64,000 nucleotides of DNA from Mycolicibacter engbaekii (lineage in GTDB: Bacteria > Actinomycetota > Actinomycetes > Mycobacteriales > Mycobacteriaceae). Positions 10,444 through 19,826 of this stretch are shown piece after piece. The stretch spans positions 1 to 64,000 of the forward strand of contig NZ_LQOT01000035.1 of assembly GCF_002101585.1 (NCBI RefSeq), read 5' to 3'. The number at the start of each line of letters is the position of its first letter. Position 1 is the first letter of the stretch. Both the position numbers and the translations under genes were made by a program. The notes under the pieces are model-generated. The model was not told where the DNA came from, made no database searches, and saw nothing but the letters and a program-made list of their open reading frames with translations.

Positions 10444-11961
10444 TTGGCCGATTTCGTCGCGTCGATCGACCAGGGCACCACCAGCACCCGCTGCATCATC
10501 TTCGACCACGACGGCGCCGAAGTGGGCCGTCACCAGCTCGAGCATGAGCAGATTCTGCCGCGTGCGGGCTGGGTGGAGCACGATCCGTTCGAACTGTGGA
10601 ACCACACCGCGGCGGTGCTCGTCTCGGCGCTCAACACCACCAAGCTCCACGCGTCGGATCTGGCGGCGATGGGCATCGCCAACCAGCGCGAAACAACGGT
10701 GGTCTGGAACAAAAAGACCGGCCAGCCCTACCACAATGCGATCGTCTGGCAGGACACTCGCACCGACGGCATCGCGGCGGCACTTGAGCGCGACGGCCAC
10801 GGCGAGGTGATCCGGCGCAAGGCGGGCCTGCCGCCGGCTACCTATTTCTCCGCGGGCAAGCTGCAATGGATTCTGGACAACGTCGAGGGGGTGCGCGCCG
10901 ATGCCGAACGCGGCGACGCGCTGTTCGGCACCTGCGACAGCTGGGTGCTGTGGAACCTGACCGGGGGGCCGCGCGGAGGCGTGCACCAGACCGACGTCAC
11001 CAACGCCAGCCGCACCATGTTGATGAACCTCGAAACGCTGGACTGGGACGACGAGCTGCTGGCGTTGTTCTCCATCCCGCGGTCGATGCTGCCGCGCATC
11101 ACGGCGTCATCGACGCGGCGTCGGCACCCTGTCACCGCCAGCACCGGTCCGATACGTGGCGAAGTACCGATCGCCGGGATTCTCGGCGATCAGCAGAGCG
11201 CCATGGTCGGTCAGGTGTGCCTGTCGGCGGGCGAGGCCAAGAACACCTACGGGACCGGAAACTTCCTGCTGCTCAACACCGGTGAGCAGATCGTCCGCTC
11301 CGACAACGGCCTGCTGACCACGGTCTGCTACCAGTTCGGCGACGCCAAGCCCGTTTACGCGCTCGAGGGGTCGATCGCTGTCACCGGATCCGCGGTGCAA
11401 TGGCTGCGCGACCAGTTGGGGATCATCAGCGGTGCCACGCAGGTCGAGACACTGGCGCGCCAGGTGGCCGACAACGGCGGAATGTACTTCGTGCCGGCGT
11501 TCTCCGGACTGTTCGCGCCGTACTGGCGGTCCGATGCGCGCGGCGCGATCGTCGGGCTGTCCCGGTTCAACACCAACGCGCACCTTGCCCGGGCCACCCT
11601 GGAGGCCATCTGCTACCAGAGCCGGGACGTGGCTGAGGCGATGGAAGCCGACTCCGGTGTGCACCTTGGCGTTTTGAAGGTCGACGGCGGTATCACCGCC
11701 AATGCCCTGTGCATGCAGATTCAGGCCGATGTGCTCGGCGTCGACGTGGTCAAGCCGGTGGTGCCAGAAACCACCGCACTGGGTGCGGCCTATGCCGCCG
11801 GACTCGGCGTCGGGTTCTGGAAGGGGCCTGAGGACCTTCGTGCCAATTGGCGCGAAGACAAGCGCTGGACGCCGAACTGGTCGGACGAGCAGCGCGCCGA
11901 GGGTTACGCCGGATGGCGAAAGGCTGTGCAGCGCACGCTGGATTGGGTCGAGCTTCCCTGA
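10444..11961 (+). CDS. glpK: glycerol kinase
   Basis: ATP-dependent phosphorylation of glycerol to glycerol-3-phosphate, of the FGGY carbohydrate kinase family. The 505-residue length is usual. The phosphate-binding [16 protein letters not shown] is at the N terminus, and the central WQDTRTDG, the [12 protein letters not shown] loop and the [16 protein letters not shown] signature are all visible. The start is TTG 10444, the only start that begins at the conserved [10 protein letters not shown]. It is adjacent to an exported nuclease gene with no gap. In M. tuberculosis glpK also lies between the egt genes and the RDD/SpoIIM pair. Confidence 0.96.
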   Translation: MADFVASIDQGTTSTRCIIFDHDGAEVGRHQLEHEQILPRAGWVEHDPFELWNHTAAVLVSALNTTKLHASDLAAMGIANQRETTVVWNKKTGQPYHNAIVWQDTRTDGIAAALERDGHGEVIRRKAGLPPATYFSAGKLQWILDNVEGVRADAERGDALFGTCDSWVLWNLTGGPRGGVHQTDVTNASRTMLMNLETLDWDDELLALFSIPRSMLPRITASSTRRRHPVTASTGPIRGEVPIAGILGDQQSAMVGQVCLSAGEAKNTYGTGNFLLLNTGEQIVRSDNGLLTTVCYQFGDAKPVYALEGSIAVTGSAVQWLRDQLGIISGATQVETLARQVADNGGMYFVPAFSGLFAPYWRSDARGAIVGLSRFNTNAHLARATLEAICYQSRDVAEAMEADSGVHLGVLKVDGGITANALCMQIQADVLGVDVVKPVVPETTALGAAYAAGLGVGFWKGPEDLRANWREDKRWTPNWSDEQRAEGYAGWRKAVQRTLDWVELP

Positions 11962-12693
11962 ATGGCCGCACCCAGGCGGTGGGTGCCCGCCGCGCTGGTT
12001 GCGCTGGTCGTGGCGGCGGCGCTCGGCTGGGCGTGGTACCAGCGCGAGGGGACGGCAGGGGGCTGGCAGCCACCGGGCCCCGGGTCCTCAGGTGTTTCGC
12101 CTGCGCCGAGCGTGACACCCGACCCGGGCTACGACGACGCTCGTCGGATGCTTCAAACGCTCCCGGTCAAGGCATGGGATCGGCAGCAGGACTTCAAGCG
12201 CTACCGGTTCGGTGAGCGGTGGAGCGACGATGTCGACGTCGAGCTCGGCCACAACGGCTGTAACACCCGCGACGATATCCTGCGCCGCGATCTGGCTCGG
12301 ATCGAACTGCGGCGGGGCACCTGCCTGGTGCAGAGCGGCATCCTGCATGACCCGTACTCCGGGGAGACCATCGCATTCGTCCGTGGCCCGGAGACATCCC
12401 AGACTGTGCAGGTCGACCATCTGGTGTCGCTGGCCGACGCCTGGTACAAAGGGGCGCGGTCCTGGGACGACCGGCGCCGCCGCGATTTCGCCAACGACCC
12501 GCGAAACCTGCTCGCCGTCAGCGCACAGGCGAACTTCGACAAGGCGTTTCGCGACGCGGCCGGCTGGCTGCCGACGAACACCGCGTTCCGATGCGAATTC
12601 GTGGCGCGCCAGGTCGCGGTCAAAACGGTTTACCGACTGTGGGTTTCATCCAACGAAAAGGCCGCGATGGAACAGGTGCTGCACCGCTGTTGA
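11962..12693 (+). CDS. exported HNH-family (DUF1524-like) nuclease
   Basis: The 243-residue protein has an N-terminal hydrophobic anchor or signal (VALVVAAALGWAWY) and a C-terminal HNH/DUF1524-like nuclease module: QVDHLVSLADAWYKGA with the conserved Asp-His, then NDPRNLLAV and NFDKAFRDAAGW. It is probably exported, with nuclease activity inferred from the family. Its ATG follows the glpK stop directly, so the two are probably cotranscribed. Such proteins are common in actinobacteria but their targets are not known. It ends in a hairpin shared with the convergent RDD gene. Confidence 0.8.
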   Translation: MAAPRRWVPAALVALVVAAALGWAWYQREGTAGGWQPPGPGSSGVSPAPSVTPDPGYDDARRMLQTLPVKAWDRQQDFKRYRFGERWSDDVDVELGHNGCNTRDDILRRDLARIELRRGTCLVQSGILHDPYSGETIAFVRGPETSQTVQVDHLVSLADAWYKGARSWDDRRRRDFANDPRNLLAVSAQANFDKAFRDAAGWLPTNTAFRCEFVARQVAVKTVYRLWVSSNEKAAMEQVLHRC

Positions 12694-12709
12694 TGCATTG
12701 ACCGGTCGC

Positions 12710-12738
12710 ACTGACGGATCGCGGCAATCGCCGTCAGT
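12710..12738. terminator. bidirectional hairpin between convergent genes
   Basis: ACTGACGG and CCGTCAGT form a perfect 8-bp stem around a 13-nt loop, exactly between the ends of the nuclease and RDD genes (overlapping the last codons of the latter). No T tract follows, as is common in mycobacteria. Confidence 0.5.
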
Positions 12739-13564
12739 TCGGGGGAAAGAATCCGCCGACGTTCGGTGGCGGCCAGGGTGCCCGCGGCCCCGGAAAATAC
12801 GGGCCGGACGACACGGCCTGCAGCCGCGTCAGCTCGCGTCGATGCCGCTCGGCCAACACCGCGGCCAGCACCAGCTCCGGCGGGGCGTCCGGGGGCGGCG
12901 GCGGAGAGATGTGCGCGAGCACCTCCCCGGAGATCCGGTAGGCCATCATCTGCCGGGTATGCGGGTCCAGTTGTGCCGCGCGACCCAGGAACTGCCTTGC
13001 CAGCTCCGCGGATTCGGCACGAAGTCCCGACAATTGCAGGGTCGAGGCCCACCAGGCCAGCCCGGGCGGCATAACCGGCGGCGGCGCCGACGCCGGAGCG
13101 CGTTCGCTGACGACCACCGTACCGGCGAAGATGTCGCCCAGGCGCTTTCCGCGTGGCGACAGCAGGCTGCAGACCACCGCGGGACTGCCGGTGAGAGCCC
13201 AGATTTCGATGACCGCAGCCAGCGCCCGCACGAGTGCCTGCCGAAAGCGTTCCGGGCTGCCGTCATCGGAAACCACCCGCAGTCCCATCGCCATCTTGCC
13301 CAGCGAGCGCCCCCGGGTGACCGTCTCCATCGTGACCGGGTAACCGACCAGGAGCAAGACGGCGAAGATGATCATGATCGCGGTGGTCAGCGCATCATCG
13401 AACCGGCCAAGGGTGCTGGCCCACAGGACGATCGCGCAGACGTACCCCACCAGCACCACACCGATGTCGATCACCGCGCTGACCGCGCGTACCGGCAGCT
13501 GCGCAATCGCGATGTCGAGCACGACCGCGTCGCCGGTCACCAGCTCAGGGCTGCGATACGACAT
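12734..13564 (-). CDS. RDD-family membrane protein (Rv3695-like)
   Basis: The 276-residue protein has hydrophobic segments near residues 28-50, 62-85 and about 130-150. The RDD features are visible: ARG-rich AQLPVRAVSAVIDIG, the Asp-containing turn, and GRSLGKMAMGLRVVSDDG. The C-terminal 100 residues are cytosolic and rich in Ala and Arg. RDD proteins are proposed transporters or exchangers in membranes; substrate unknown. It is divergent from a SpoIIM-like gene, the same pairing as Rv3695/Rv3694c, and together they flank the MoxR-DUF58 cluster. Confidence 0.88.
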   Translation of the reverse strand: MSYRSPELVTGDAVVLDIAIAQLPVRAVSAVIDIGVVLVGYVCAIVLWASTLGRFDDALTTAIMIIFAVLLLVGYPVTMETVTRGRSLGKMAMGLRVVSDDGSPERFRQALVRALAAVIEIWALTGSPAVVCSLLSPRGKRLGDIFAGTVVVSERAPASAPPPVMPPGLAWWASTLQLSGLRAESAELARQFLGRAAQLDPHTRQMMAYRISGEVLAHISPPPPPDAPPELVLAAVLAERHRRELTRLQAVSSGPYFPGPRAPWPPPNVGGFFPPN

Positions 13565-13623
13565 AGCCTTGACGCTACTCGCGAACCGGTGCCGTCGGCG
13601 TGCCCGCCGCTAGGCTCGGCAAT

Positions 13624-14616
13624 GTGGATGTCGACGCGTTCGTGCTGACCCATCGACCGACCTGGGAGCGGCTGGAAACGCTGGTCAAGCGTCGGCGGCG
13701 GCTCACCGGTGCCGAGGTGGACGAACTGGTCGACCTCTACCAGCGGGTGTCGACCCACCTGTCGGTGGTGCGGGCATCGTCGCCGGATGCGGCGCTCATC
13801 GGCCGGCTCTCCAGCCTGGTGGCGCGGTCGCGGGGCGCGGTCACCGGTGCCCACGCCCCCCTGGCCTCGGAATTGGCCCGCTTCGTCACGGTCTCGTTTC
13901 CAGTGGTGGCCTACCGGGCGTGGCGATGGTGGCTGGCAACCGCGGTGGCGTTTCTCACGGTCTCAGCGCTCATAGCCTGCTGGGTGGCCGGCAATCCCGA
14001 TGTCCAGGCGTTGATCGGTACGCCCGCCGAGATCGATCGCTTGGTTAGCCACGATTTCGCCGCCTACTACAGCGATCACCCGGCGGCGTCGTTTGCCCTG
14101 CAGGTCTGGGTGAACAACGCCTGGGTGGCTGCACGTGCCATCGCCTTCTCGGTTCTCCTGGGCCTGCCGATCCCGGTGATGCTGTTCGCCAACGCCGCCA
14201 ACGTCGGGGTTGCTCTGGGGCTGATGTTCCACGCGGGCCGCGGCGGTTTCATGCTGGGTCTGCTCGCCCCGCATGGTCTGTTGGAGCTGACAGCGGTGTT
14301 CCTCGCCGGGGCGGTGGGGATGCGCCTGGGCTGGACGGTGATCGCCCCGGGCGATCGGCCCCGCGGCCAGGTGCTCGCCGAACAGGGCCGGGCGGTGGTG
14401 GCGGTCGCCGCCGGCTTGGTGGTGGTTTTCGCCGTGGCCGGGTTCCTCGAGGCCGTGGTGACCCCGTCGCCCTTGCCGACGTGGATGCGGATCGGCATCG
14501 GTGTGCTGGTAGAAGCGGGGTTCCTGGCATACGTGGTGGTGTTCGGGCGCAGGGCGGTGGCCGCCGGCGAGTCGGGCGACATCGCCGACGCGCCCGATAT
14601 CGTCCCCACCCGCTGA
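13624..14616 (+). CDS. SpoIIM/DUF95-family membrane protein (Rv3694c-like)
   Basis: About 330 residues with a soluble N-terminal helix region (RPTWERLETLVKRRRRLTGAEV) and several membrane segments: near 105-125, about 165-215, about 225-250 and about 265-300. The segment LGLMFHAGRGGFMLGLLAPHGLLELTAVFLAG matches the stage II sporulation M family, which contains HG..E motifs. Mycobacteria do not form spores by the classic route, so the name reflects family only. I chose GTG 13624; an upstream GTG at 13600 adds eight residues. It is convergent with the DUF58 gene. Confidence 0.85.
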   Translation: MDVDAFVLTHRPTWERLETLVKRRRRLTGAEVDELVDLYQRVSTHLSVVRASSPDAALIGRLSSLVARSRGAVTGAHAPLASELARFVTVSFPVVAYRAWRWWLATAVAFLTVSALIACWVAGNPDVQALIGTPAEIDRLVSHDFAAYYSDHPAASFALQVWVNNAWVAARAIAFSVLLGLPIPVMLFANAANVGVALGLMFHAGRGGFMLGLLAPHGLLELTAVFLAGAVGMRLGWTVIAPGDRPRGQVLAEQGRAVVAVAAGLVVVFAVAGFLEAVVTPSPLPTWMRIGIGVLVEAGFLAYVVVFGRRAVAAGESGDIADAPDIVPTR

Positions 14617-14653
14617 CTTGGATGGCGGTGCCCCGCTGCCCCGATGGCGACCG

Positions 14654-15973
14654 CTAAAGCCGGCCGGCGGCCTTGAGTGCCAGATAGGCGTCGGCCAGCG
14701 CGGGCGCCAGCTCATCGGGCGGGGCATCGATGACGTGCACACCGCTGCGCCGCAACCGCGACGCCACGGCATGGCGGTCGTTGCGGGCGCGCTCGGCGGC
14801 GCCCGCGTCGTAGACCGCGGCCGCGTCGCCACGTCCGTGAGCCAACCGTTCCACGCGCGGATCGGCGACCGCGGCAACGATCACCTGGTGTGCGAGCGTC
14901 AGTGTCGGCAACACCGGCAGCAGGCCCTCCTCCAGGGCGGAGGCGTTGAGATCGGTCAACAGCACCACCAGGTTCTGGCGACGTGCCCGGCGGGCCAGGG
15001 TGGCCACCATCGCCGCGGCGTCGGATTCGACCAGTGCCGGCTGCAGCGGCGCCATCGCATCGACCAATTGGGCGAACAACCGGGTCCGGGACGCCCCGAA
15101 CACCCCGGCCCGCGTCACCTGATCGTGGGCGAGCAGATCGACGTGGTCACCGGCGCGCAATGCCAACGCGGCCAGCAGGAGTGCGGCATCCATCGACCAA
15201 TCCAGCCGCGGCCAGCCCGCCGGGTCGCGCGCGGTCGGGTCCACCCCGATCCGGCCGGCGGATGTCCGGCCGGTGTCGAGGACGATCACGACGCGGCGGT
15301 CGCGCTCGGGTCGCCAGGTGCGCACCACCACATCACATCGCCGCGCGGTGGCGCGCCAGTCGATGGAGCGGACGTCGTCGCCGGCGACGTATTCGCGCAG
15401 CGAGTCGAACTCGCTGCCCTGACCGCGCACCAGCGCCGGCAGATTTCCGTCGACCTCCCGCAGCCGGGCCAGCCGGGCCGGCAGATGCCGGCGGGACAGA
15501 AACGGCGGGAGCACCCGCACCTGCCCGGGTACCTGCCGGGAACGCTGCCGGCCCGCCAGGCCCAGCGGACCCAGAGATCGCACAGTGACTCGGGCGGCGC
15601 GCTGATCACCGCGGCGGTTCGGCCGCAGTTCGGTGACCGACTGACATTGCTGGCCGGCCGCCAGCACAAGGGGCTGCGAGCGTGGGGTGGCACAGGCGCT
15701 GGGCGGCCACGCATCCCGGATCTGCCCGCGGAACCGGCGGCCGCCGTTGACAATCCACAACGAGGTGGTCATTGTCTGGCCGAGCCGGACCGCGCCCTGC
15801 ATGGACCGCTCGATGCGCAGCGCCGCGGGATCTGTCGTCAACGCGATATCGAGCACCACGGCCACCGCGAGACCGCTCAGCAGCAGCACGAAAGCCGCCG
15901 CGGGCCACGGCGCCAACGCAACCGGCACTGCGCCCAGCAGTGCGATCAACGCAGCGCGGCCGGTCAGAATCAC
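14654..15973 (-). CDS. DUF58 domain protein (Rv3693-like)
   Basis: The 439-residue protein has two N-terminal membrane segments (about residues 7-45), a beta-rich extracellular-type region, and the DUF58 signature GSEFDSLREYVAGDDVRSIDWRATAR at about residues 185-210. A von Willebrand A-like part follows, with VVIVLDTGRTSAG. DUF58 proteins are partners of MoxR AAA ATPases. Its start overlaps the moxR stop by 4 nt, so the two are translated together. Confidence 0.92.
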   Translation of the reverse strand: MILTGRAALIALLGAVPVALAPWPAAAFVLLLSGLAVAVVLDIALTTDPAALRIERSMQGAVRLGQTMTTSLWIVNGGRRFRGQIRDAWPPSACATPRSQPLVLAAGQQCQSVTELRPNRRGDQRAARVTVRSLGPLGLAGRQRSRQVPGQVRVLPPFLSRRHLPARLARLREVDGNLPALVRGQGSEFDSLREYVAGDDVRSIDWRATARRCDVVVRTWRPERDRRVVIVLDTGRTSAGRIGVDPTARDPAGWPRLDWSMDAALLLAALALRAGDHVDLLAHDQVTRAGVFGASRTRLFAQLVDAMAPLQPALVESDAAAMVATLARRARRQNLVVLLTDLNASALEEGLLPVLPTLTLAHQVIVAAVADPRVERLAHGRGDAAAVYDAGAAERARNDRHAVASRLRRSGVHVIDAPPDELAPALADAYLALKAAGRL

Positions 15974-16947
15974 CAGCGCGGCACCGGAACCGAGGCCAAG
16001 ATGGCGTCGAGAACGCCGTCGGCGGTGGCGCCTTCGAGTTCGGCCTCGGGGCGCAGCATCACCCGGTGACGCAGCGTCGAGCGGGCCATCGCCTTGACGT
16101 CGTCAGGGGTCACGTAGTTGCGTCCCGACAGCCACGCCCATGATCGCGAGGTGGCCAGCAACGCGGTCGCGCCGCGCGGCGAGACCCCGAGCTGCAGCGC
16201 GGGTGAATGCCGGGTCGCGGTGACCACATCGACGATGTAGCCCAGCACCTGGTCGGCCACCAGCACCTGGCGCACCGCGTCGCGGCCCGCCGCCAGGTCC
16301 TGCGCTCCGGCCACCTGCGTCACGGCGGACAGGTCGTGCGGGTCGAAGCCGTGCGCATGCCTAGACAAGATGTCGATCTCGGCCTCGCGCGCCGGCAGCG
16401 GCACCGTCAACTTGAGCAGGAACCGGTCGAGCTGGGCCTCCGGCAGCCGGTAGGTGCCCTCGTACTCGATCGGGTTCGCGGTGGCGGCGACGATGAACGG
16501 ATCGGGCAGCGGTTTGGTCGAGCCATCCACGCTGACCTGGCCTTCCTCCATCGCCTCCAGCAGCGCCGCCTGGGTTTTGGGTGGGGTGCGATTGATCTCG
16601 TCGGCCAGCAGCAGATTGGTGAAGACCGGGCCGGGACGGAACGCGAACTCGGCGGTGTGGGTGTCATAGACCAGCGATCCGGTGATGTCTCCGGGCATCA
16701 GGTCCGGAGTGAACTGGACCCGCTTGAAGTCCAGCTGCAACGCTGCGCTCAGGGTGCGGACCAGCAGCGTCTTCGCCACACCGGGCACACCTTCGAGCAG
16801 CACATGGCCGCGACACAGCAGGGCGATCACCAGGCCGCTGACCACGGCGTCCTGGCCGACCACCACCTTGGCGACTTCGCTGCGCAACGCCGCCAGCGCT
16901 TCACGGGCCGCGGCAGCCGCGGGATTGTCTGCAGGAGTGTGAGTCAC
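15970..16947 (-). CDS. MoxR-family AAA ATPase
   Basis: The 325-residue AAA+ ATPase has Walker A GVPGVAKTLLV at about residues 55-65, Walker B LLLADEINRTPP at about 110, sensor 1 VAATANPIE, and a C-terminal lid domain. MoxR ATPases act as chaperones that assemble or activate partner proteins, often von Willebrand A-containing ones. Here the partners are likely the DUF58 protein downstream and the DUF4350/DUF4129 membrane proteins upstream, all overlapping by about 4 nt in one operon. The arrangement matches the Rv3691-Rv3693 region. Confidence 0.94.
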   Translation of the reverse strand: MTHTPADNPAAAAAREALAALRSEVAKVVVGQDAVVSGLVIALLCRGHVLLEGVPGVAKTLLVRTLSAALQLDFKRVQFTPDLMPGDITGSLVYDTHTAEFAFRPGPVFTNLLLADEINRTPPKTQAALLEAMEEGQVSVDGSTKPLPDPFIVAATANPIEYEGTYRLPEAQLDRFLLKLTVPLPAREAEIDILSRHAHGFDPHDLSAVTQVAGAQDLAAGRDAVRQVLVADQVLGYIVDVVTATRHSPALQLGVSPRGATALLATSRSWAWLSGRNYVTPDDVKAMARSTLRHRVMLRPEAELEGATADGVLDAILASVPVPRW

Positions 16948-18053
16948 GAGTAGGTGACCTGCCTTTCGATGTCATCGAGTGCATTGGCCAGGGCGACGAG
17001 GGCGTCGTCGGAGTCCGGGGGAGGGCCGAACAGTAAGTGCCACAACCAGTCCGGATGGGCTCCCACGCGCGGCGCCACTGCGGCGACCACCGCGGACGGC
17101 GCGGGACCCGGCCCCAGTCCCAGCAGCGGCGTCAGCCGGCGCAGCGTCGCGGCGCGCAGGGCGGCCGCGGCTCGGTCGCGTGCCCGGTGCGCGCGGTAGA
17201 GCCGGCCAAGGCCCTCGACGGTCTCGGATGCGCGCACGACGACGGGCAGCTGTTCGGCGACCAGCGGACCGAGGCGGCGGCCCTTCCACAGCGCTGTCAG
17301 TGCCAGGGCGACGCACAGCTGCCACACCAGCCATCGGACGTTCGACGGGATCAGATCGGCGAGCTCGGTCTGCCCCGAACGGGCTCCCTGAACATGCTGG
17401 GGCGCAAACCAAACCAGGCGGTCGGCGGTACCGGCCAGATTCATCGCCAGCGCCGCGTTGCCCTCCCGAGCCAGGTCGGCGTTGGTCATGAAGGAATCGC
17501 TGCCGACCACGGTGACGGTCCGCTTGCCCTGGCGGTAGCGCACCAGCGCCCCGTCGTAGCAGCTGTCCACCGGCTGACCCGGGAGGGCGATGTAGGTCTG
17601 CGTGGTCCGCAGGTCGACCGGCCCCGCCCGTCTGGCCTCCCGCAGGCCGCAATCCGGCTGGTGGGTGAACGCTCGAGCGGGACCCGACCGAATACCGGGG
17701 GCCAGGATGCGGCGGGCCGGGGCGTCCGGTGCCATCAGCAGCAGGTCGCCCGGCAGCCCGGCCAACCGGTTCAGCAGCTGGTCATCGGCGATGCGCGGCG
17801 TCCGGGCCACCAGCACCAGCCCGTGGGGACGGGCCTGGCGGACGACGTCATCGACGGTGCCCGCGGGTATCACCTCGACGCCGCGGTGACGCAGCAGGGC
17901 GACCAACGCGTGCGCGCCGTCCGGGCCGGTGGCGTTGGGATCCATCCGGCCGCCGGGCCGCTGCGCGGTCAGGTAGGCGCCCACCGCCGCGACCACGACG
18001 ATCACCGCCAGGGCCAGTGCCGCCCACAGCCACGTTCGCCGCATGGTCGTCAC
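16944..18053 (-). CDS. DUF4350 membrane protein (Rv3691-like)
   Basis: The 369-residue protein has an N-terminal membrane segment (LWAALALAVIVVVAAVGAYL), a DUF4350-like region with the RTPRIADDQLLNRLA motif, and a second hydrophobic segment near residue 235. It is part of the MoxR operon: GTG 18053 overlaps the DUF4129 stop by 4 nt and its 3' end overlaps the moxR start by 4 nt. Function is unknown. A second start at ATG 18044 is possible but breaks the overlap pattern. Confidence 0.85.
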   Translation of the reverse strand: MTTMRRTWLWAALALAVIVVVAAVGAYLTAQRPGGRMDPNATGPDGAHALVALLRHRGVEVIPAGTVDDVVRQARPHGLVLVARTPRIADDQLLNRLAGLPGDLLLMAPDAPARRILAPGIRSGPARAFTHQPDCGLREARRAGPVDLRTTQTYIALPGQPVDSCYDGALVRYRQGKRTVTVVGSDSFMTNADLAREGNAALAMNLAGTADRLVWFAPQHVQGARSGQTELADLIPSNVRWLVWQLCVALALTALWKGRRLGPLVAEQLPVVVRASETVEGLGRLYRAHRARDRAAAALRAATLRRLTPLLGLGPGPAPSAVVAAVAPRVGAHPDWLWHLLFGPPPDSDDALVALANALDDIERQVTYS

Positions 18054-18658
18054 CGGTACTGCCGGACCCGGGTCATGGCCTGTAGCCGATCGTCGAGGTC
18101 CGCGACGATCCGATACCCCTGGGCGGTGGCGGGCAGTTCGCCGTAGCTGACATCGTTGAACGTCTCGGCGGCCCGCATCAGTTCACCGGCCAGGCCGGGT
18201 AGCGCCGCGCCGGCGTCGCGGGCCAGTTCGGTCGCGGTCCGGCCGGGGGCAGGGCGAATGAGCCCGGCCTCTTCGAGTTCGCGGGCCACCGCTCGCAGTC
18301 GGTGCCGGATCGCCGCGCCCCAGTCACCGGCGGCGGCATGAAGTTGCGCGGTGGCCCGGTGTTCGGCGGCGCTGTGCTGCGTCGGGCCGTACAGCGCGGC
18401 GTCGCGGTGGCCGTCGTGCAGCATCCGCCGAGTGACGTGGATGGCAGCGGCCACGGCCGCCGCGAGGAGTATCAGCAACAGGCTGATGGTGAACCAGCCG
18501 CCGGGCAGCTCCGCTCCTGTGACCACCAGGCGCCGGAGCAGAGTCTCGATGAAGTCAAGGAGCTGATCCTTGGGTGACGGCCGTGGGTACATCGGTTTTG
18601 CCAGTTCACGTTCGGCCGCCTCGCGGGCGGTCTCCCGGTCGACGTCGACGATGGGCAC
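18050..18658 (-). CDS. DUF4129 domain membrane protein
   Basis: The 202-residue protein has one membrane segment (FTISLLLILLAAAVAAAIHV, about residues 58-77) followed by the DUF4129 domain. The latter has HRLRAVARELEEAGLIRPAPGRTATELARDAG, the usual family core, and YGELPATAQGYRIVADLDD. Start is GTG 18658, 10 nt after the upstream membrane gene. It probably acts with DUF58, DUF4350 and MoxR as a membrane complex; this is inferred from the conserved operon. Confidence 0.88.
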   Translation of the reverse strand: MPIVDVDRETAREAAERELAKPMYPRPSPKDQLLDFIETLLRRLVVTGAELPGGWFTISLLLILLAAAVAAAIHVTRRMLHDGHRDAALYGPTQHSAAEHRATAQLHAAAGDWGAAIRHRLRAVARELEEAGLIRPAPGRTATELARDAGAALPGLAGELMRAAETFNDVSYGELPATAQGYRIVADLDDRLQAMTRVRQYR

Positions 18659-18668
18659 CCGGGGCTCC

Positions 18669-19676
18669 TCAGCCGGGCGGCCGGGTCAGCCACAGGTTGT
18701 CGGACCATCCCCCGACGTACCCGCTGGCTACGCCGGTTCGCAGCACCAAGTCGAATGCCTCGCCCCGGATACGGCGATCGGCGTACAGCAGGACCGAAAC
18801 GCCGGCGGTGAACGGCAGCACGATGATCTGACCGATCGTCGCGCCGATCCGGGTGAACAGGCTCAACTGCGCACCGCCGGCCAGGGCGTCCGCGCCGTCG
18901 CTGGCCACCAGCCCGACGATGTTGAACGGAAACGCGACCGCGCTGCTGACCAGGGCGGTGATCAGGGCGGTGAGCGCCAGGATGCCCAGCACCCGCCAGA
19001 AGCTGTTGCGCACCAAGAAGAACGAGCGCCGCATCGCCTCGAATATCGGCTGACGCTCCAGCACGATCACGGTCGGGGCGAAGACCAGCACTACGTAGCC
19101 GTAACCGAGTGCCGCGATCAAAGCGAGCGCCATGGGCAGGCCGATCAGCACCGCGGCGCCGGTCCCGCCGACACCTGCGGCAAACGCGATGGTCACCGCG
19201 ACAAAGCCGCACAGCAGCACCATGGCCAAACCGACCAGGGCGGTCAACCCGATCAGCGGGCCGAAGCGGCCCCGCACGGTGTCCCAGGCTTCGGTGATGG
19301 TGGTGGGTGAGCCGAATACCGCGCGCCCGACCACGACCGTCAGCATTCCGGTCATCACAATGGTGCCCAGCGCGGTCACGATGCCGGCGCCGGCGTAACC
19401 AGTCAGCCACACCAGCACGTCACCGCCGGAGAGTTCCGCAGACGATCGACCCGAATCCAAGGCGCCGATCGACGTCAGCAGGCCGTACATGGCGATCCCG
19501 CTGATGACCTGGGTGGCCACCACAACGACGGTGGTGAGACCGAGCACGGTCTTGGGATTGGCCCGAATGTAGCCGACGGCGCCGTTGTAGATGTCGGTCA
19601 GGCTCAGCGGGCGCAGGGGAATGATGCCCGGTTTGAGTTCGGGCTGCGGGTATCCCGGATTGGGCCCGTAGCCCAT
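18669..19676 (-). CDS. multi-pass membrane protein (Rv3689-like), probably N-terminally frameshifted
   Basis: The 335-residue reading frame has a conserved entry (KPGIIPLRPLSLTDIYNGAVGYIRANPKTVLG) and about six membrane segments, as in glycerophosphodiester-phosphodiesterase-like membrane domains. ATG 19676 lacks a ribosome binding site, and the frame continues upstream without any start codon. Upstream, in another frame, lies a proper proline/glycine/tyrosine-rich N terminus starting ATG 19802. A one-base change in the G6 run at 19719-19724 would join them. I therefore suspect a frameshift, real or sequencing-derived. It heads the MoxR operon. Confidence 0.8.
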   Translation of the reverse strand: MGYGPNPGYPQPELKPGIIPLRPLSLTDIYNGAVGYIRANPKTVLGLTTVVVVATQVISGIAMYGLLTSIGALDSGRSSAELSGGDVLVWLTGYAGAGIVTALGTIVMTGMLTVVVGRAVFGSPTTITEAWDTVRGRFGPLIGLTALVGLAMVLLCGFVAVTIAFAAGVGGTGAAVLIGLPMALALIAALGYGYVVLVFAPTVIVLERQPIFEAMRRSFFLVRNSFWRVLGILALTALITALVSSAVAFPFNIVGLVASDGADALAGGAQLSLFTRIGATIGQIIVLPFTAGVSVLLYADRRIRGEAFDLVLRTGVASGYVGGWSDNLWLTRPPG

Positions 19677-19802
19677 GGGCGAGGGGCCATAGCCCCAGGC
19701 GTGGCGTAGCCCGGAAACGGGGGGCCATATCCGGGCGGCGGGCCGTAGCCGGGAGGCGGAAACCCAGGCTCGGGATAGCCGGGCGGCGGCGTATTCACCA
19801 TG
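19677..19802 (-). other. likely displaced N-terminus of the Rv3689-like gene
   Basis: From ATG 19802 the frame encodes MVNTPPPGYPEP and several PPGYGP units, the low-complexity start common on mycobacterial membrane proteins of this kind. The frame drifts out of register before 19676. Adding one C to the run of six (minus strand, 19719-19724) restores one continuous frame through GYGPSPMGYGPNPGYPQP. This supports a single 377-codon gene spanning 18669-19802 with a 1-nt deletion. Confidence 0.6.
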
Positions 19803-19826
19803 TGGCTGAGCGTAGCGTTATACGGC

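Noticed and set aside
14618-16069. 483-codon plus-strand ORF
   Set aside because: It is antisense to the DUF58 and moxR genes, both of which have strong motifs.
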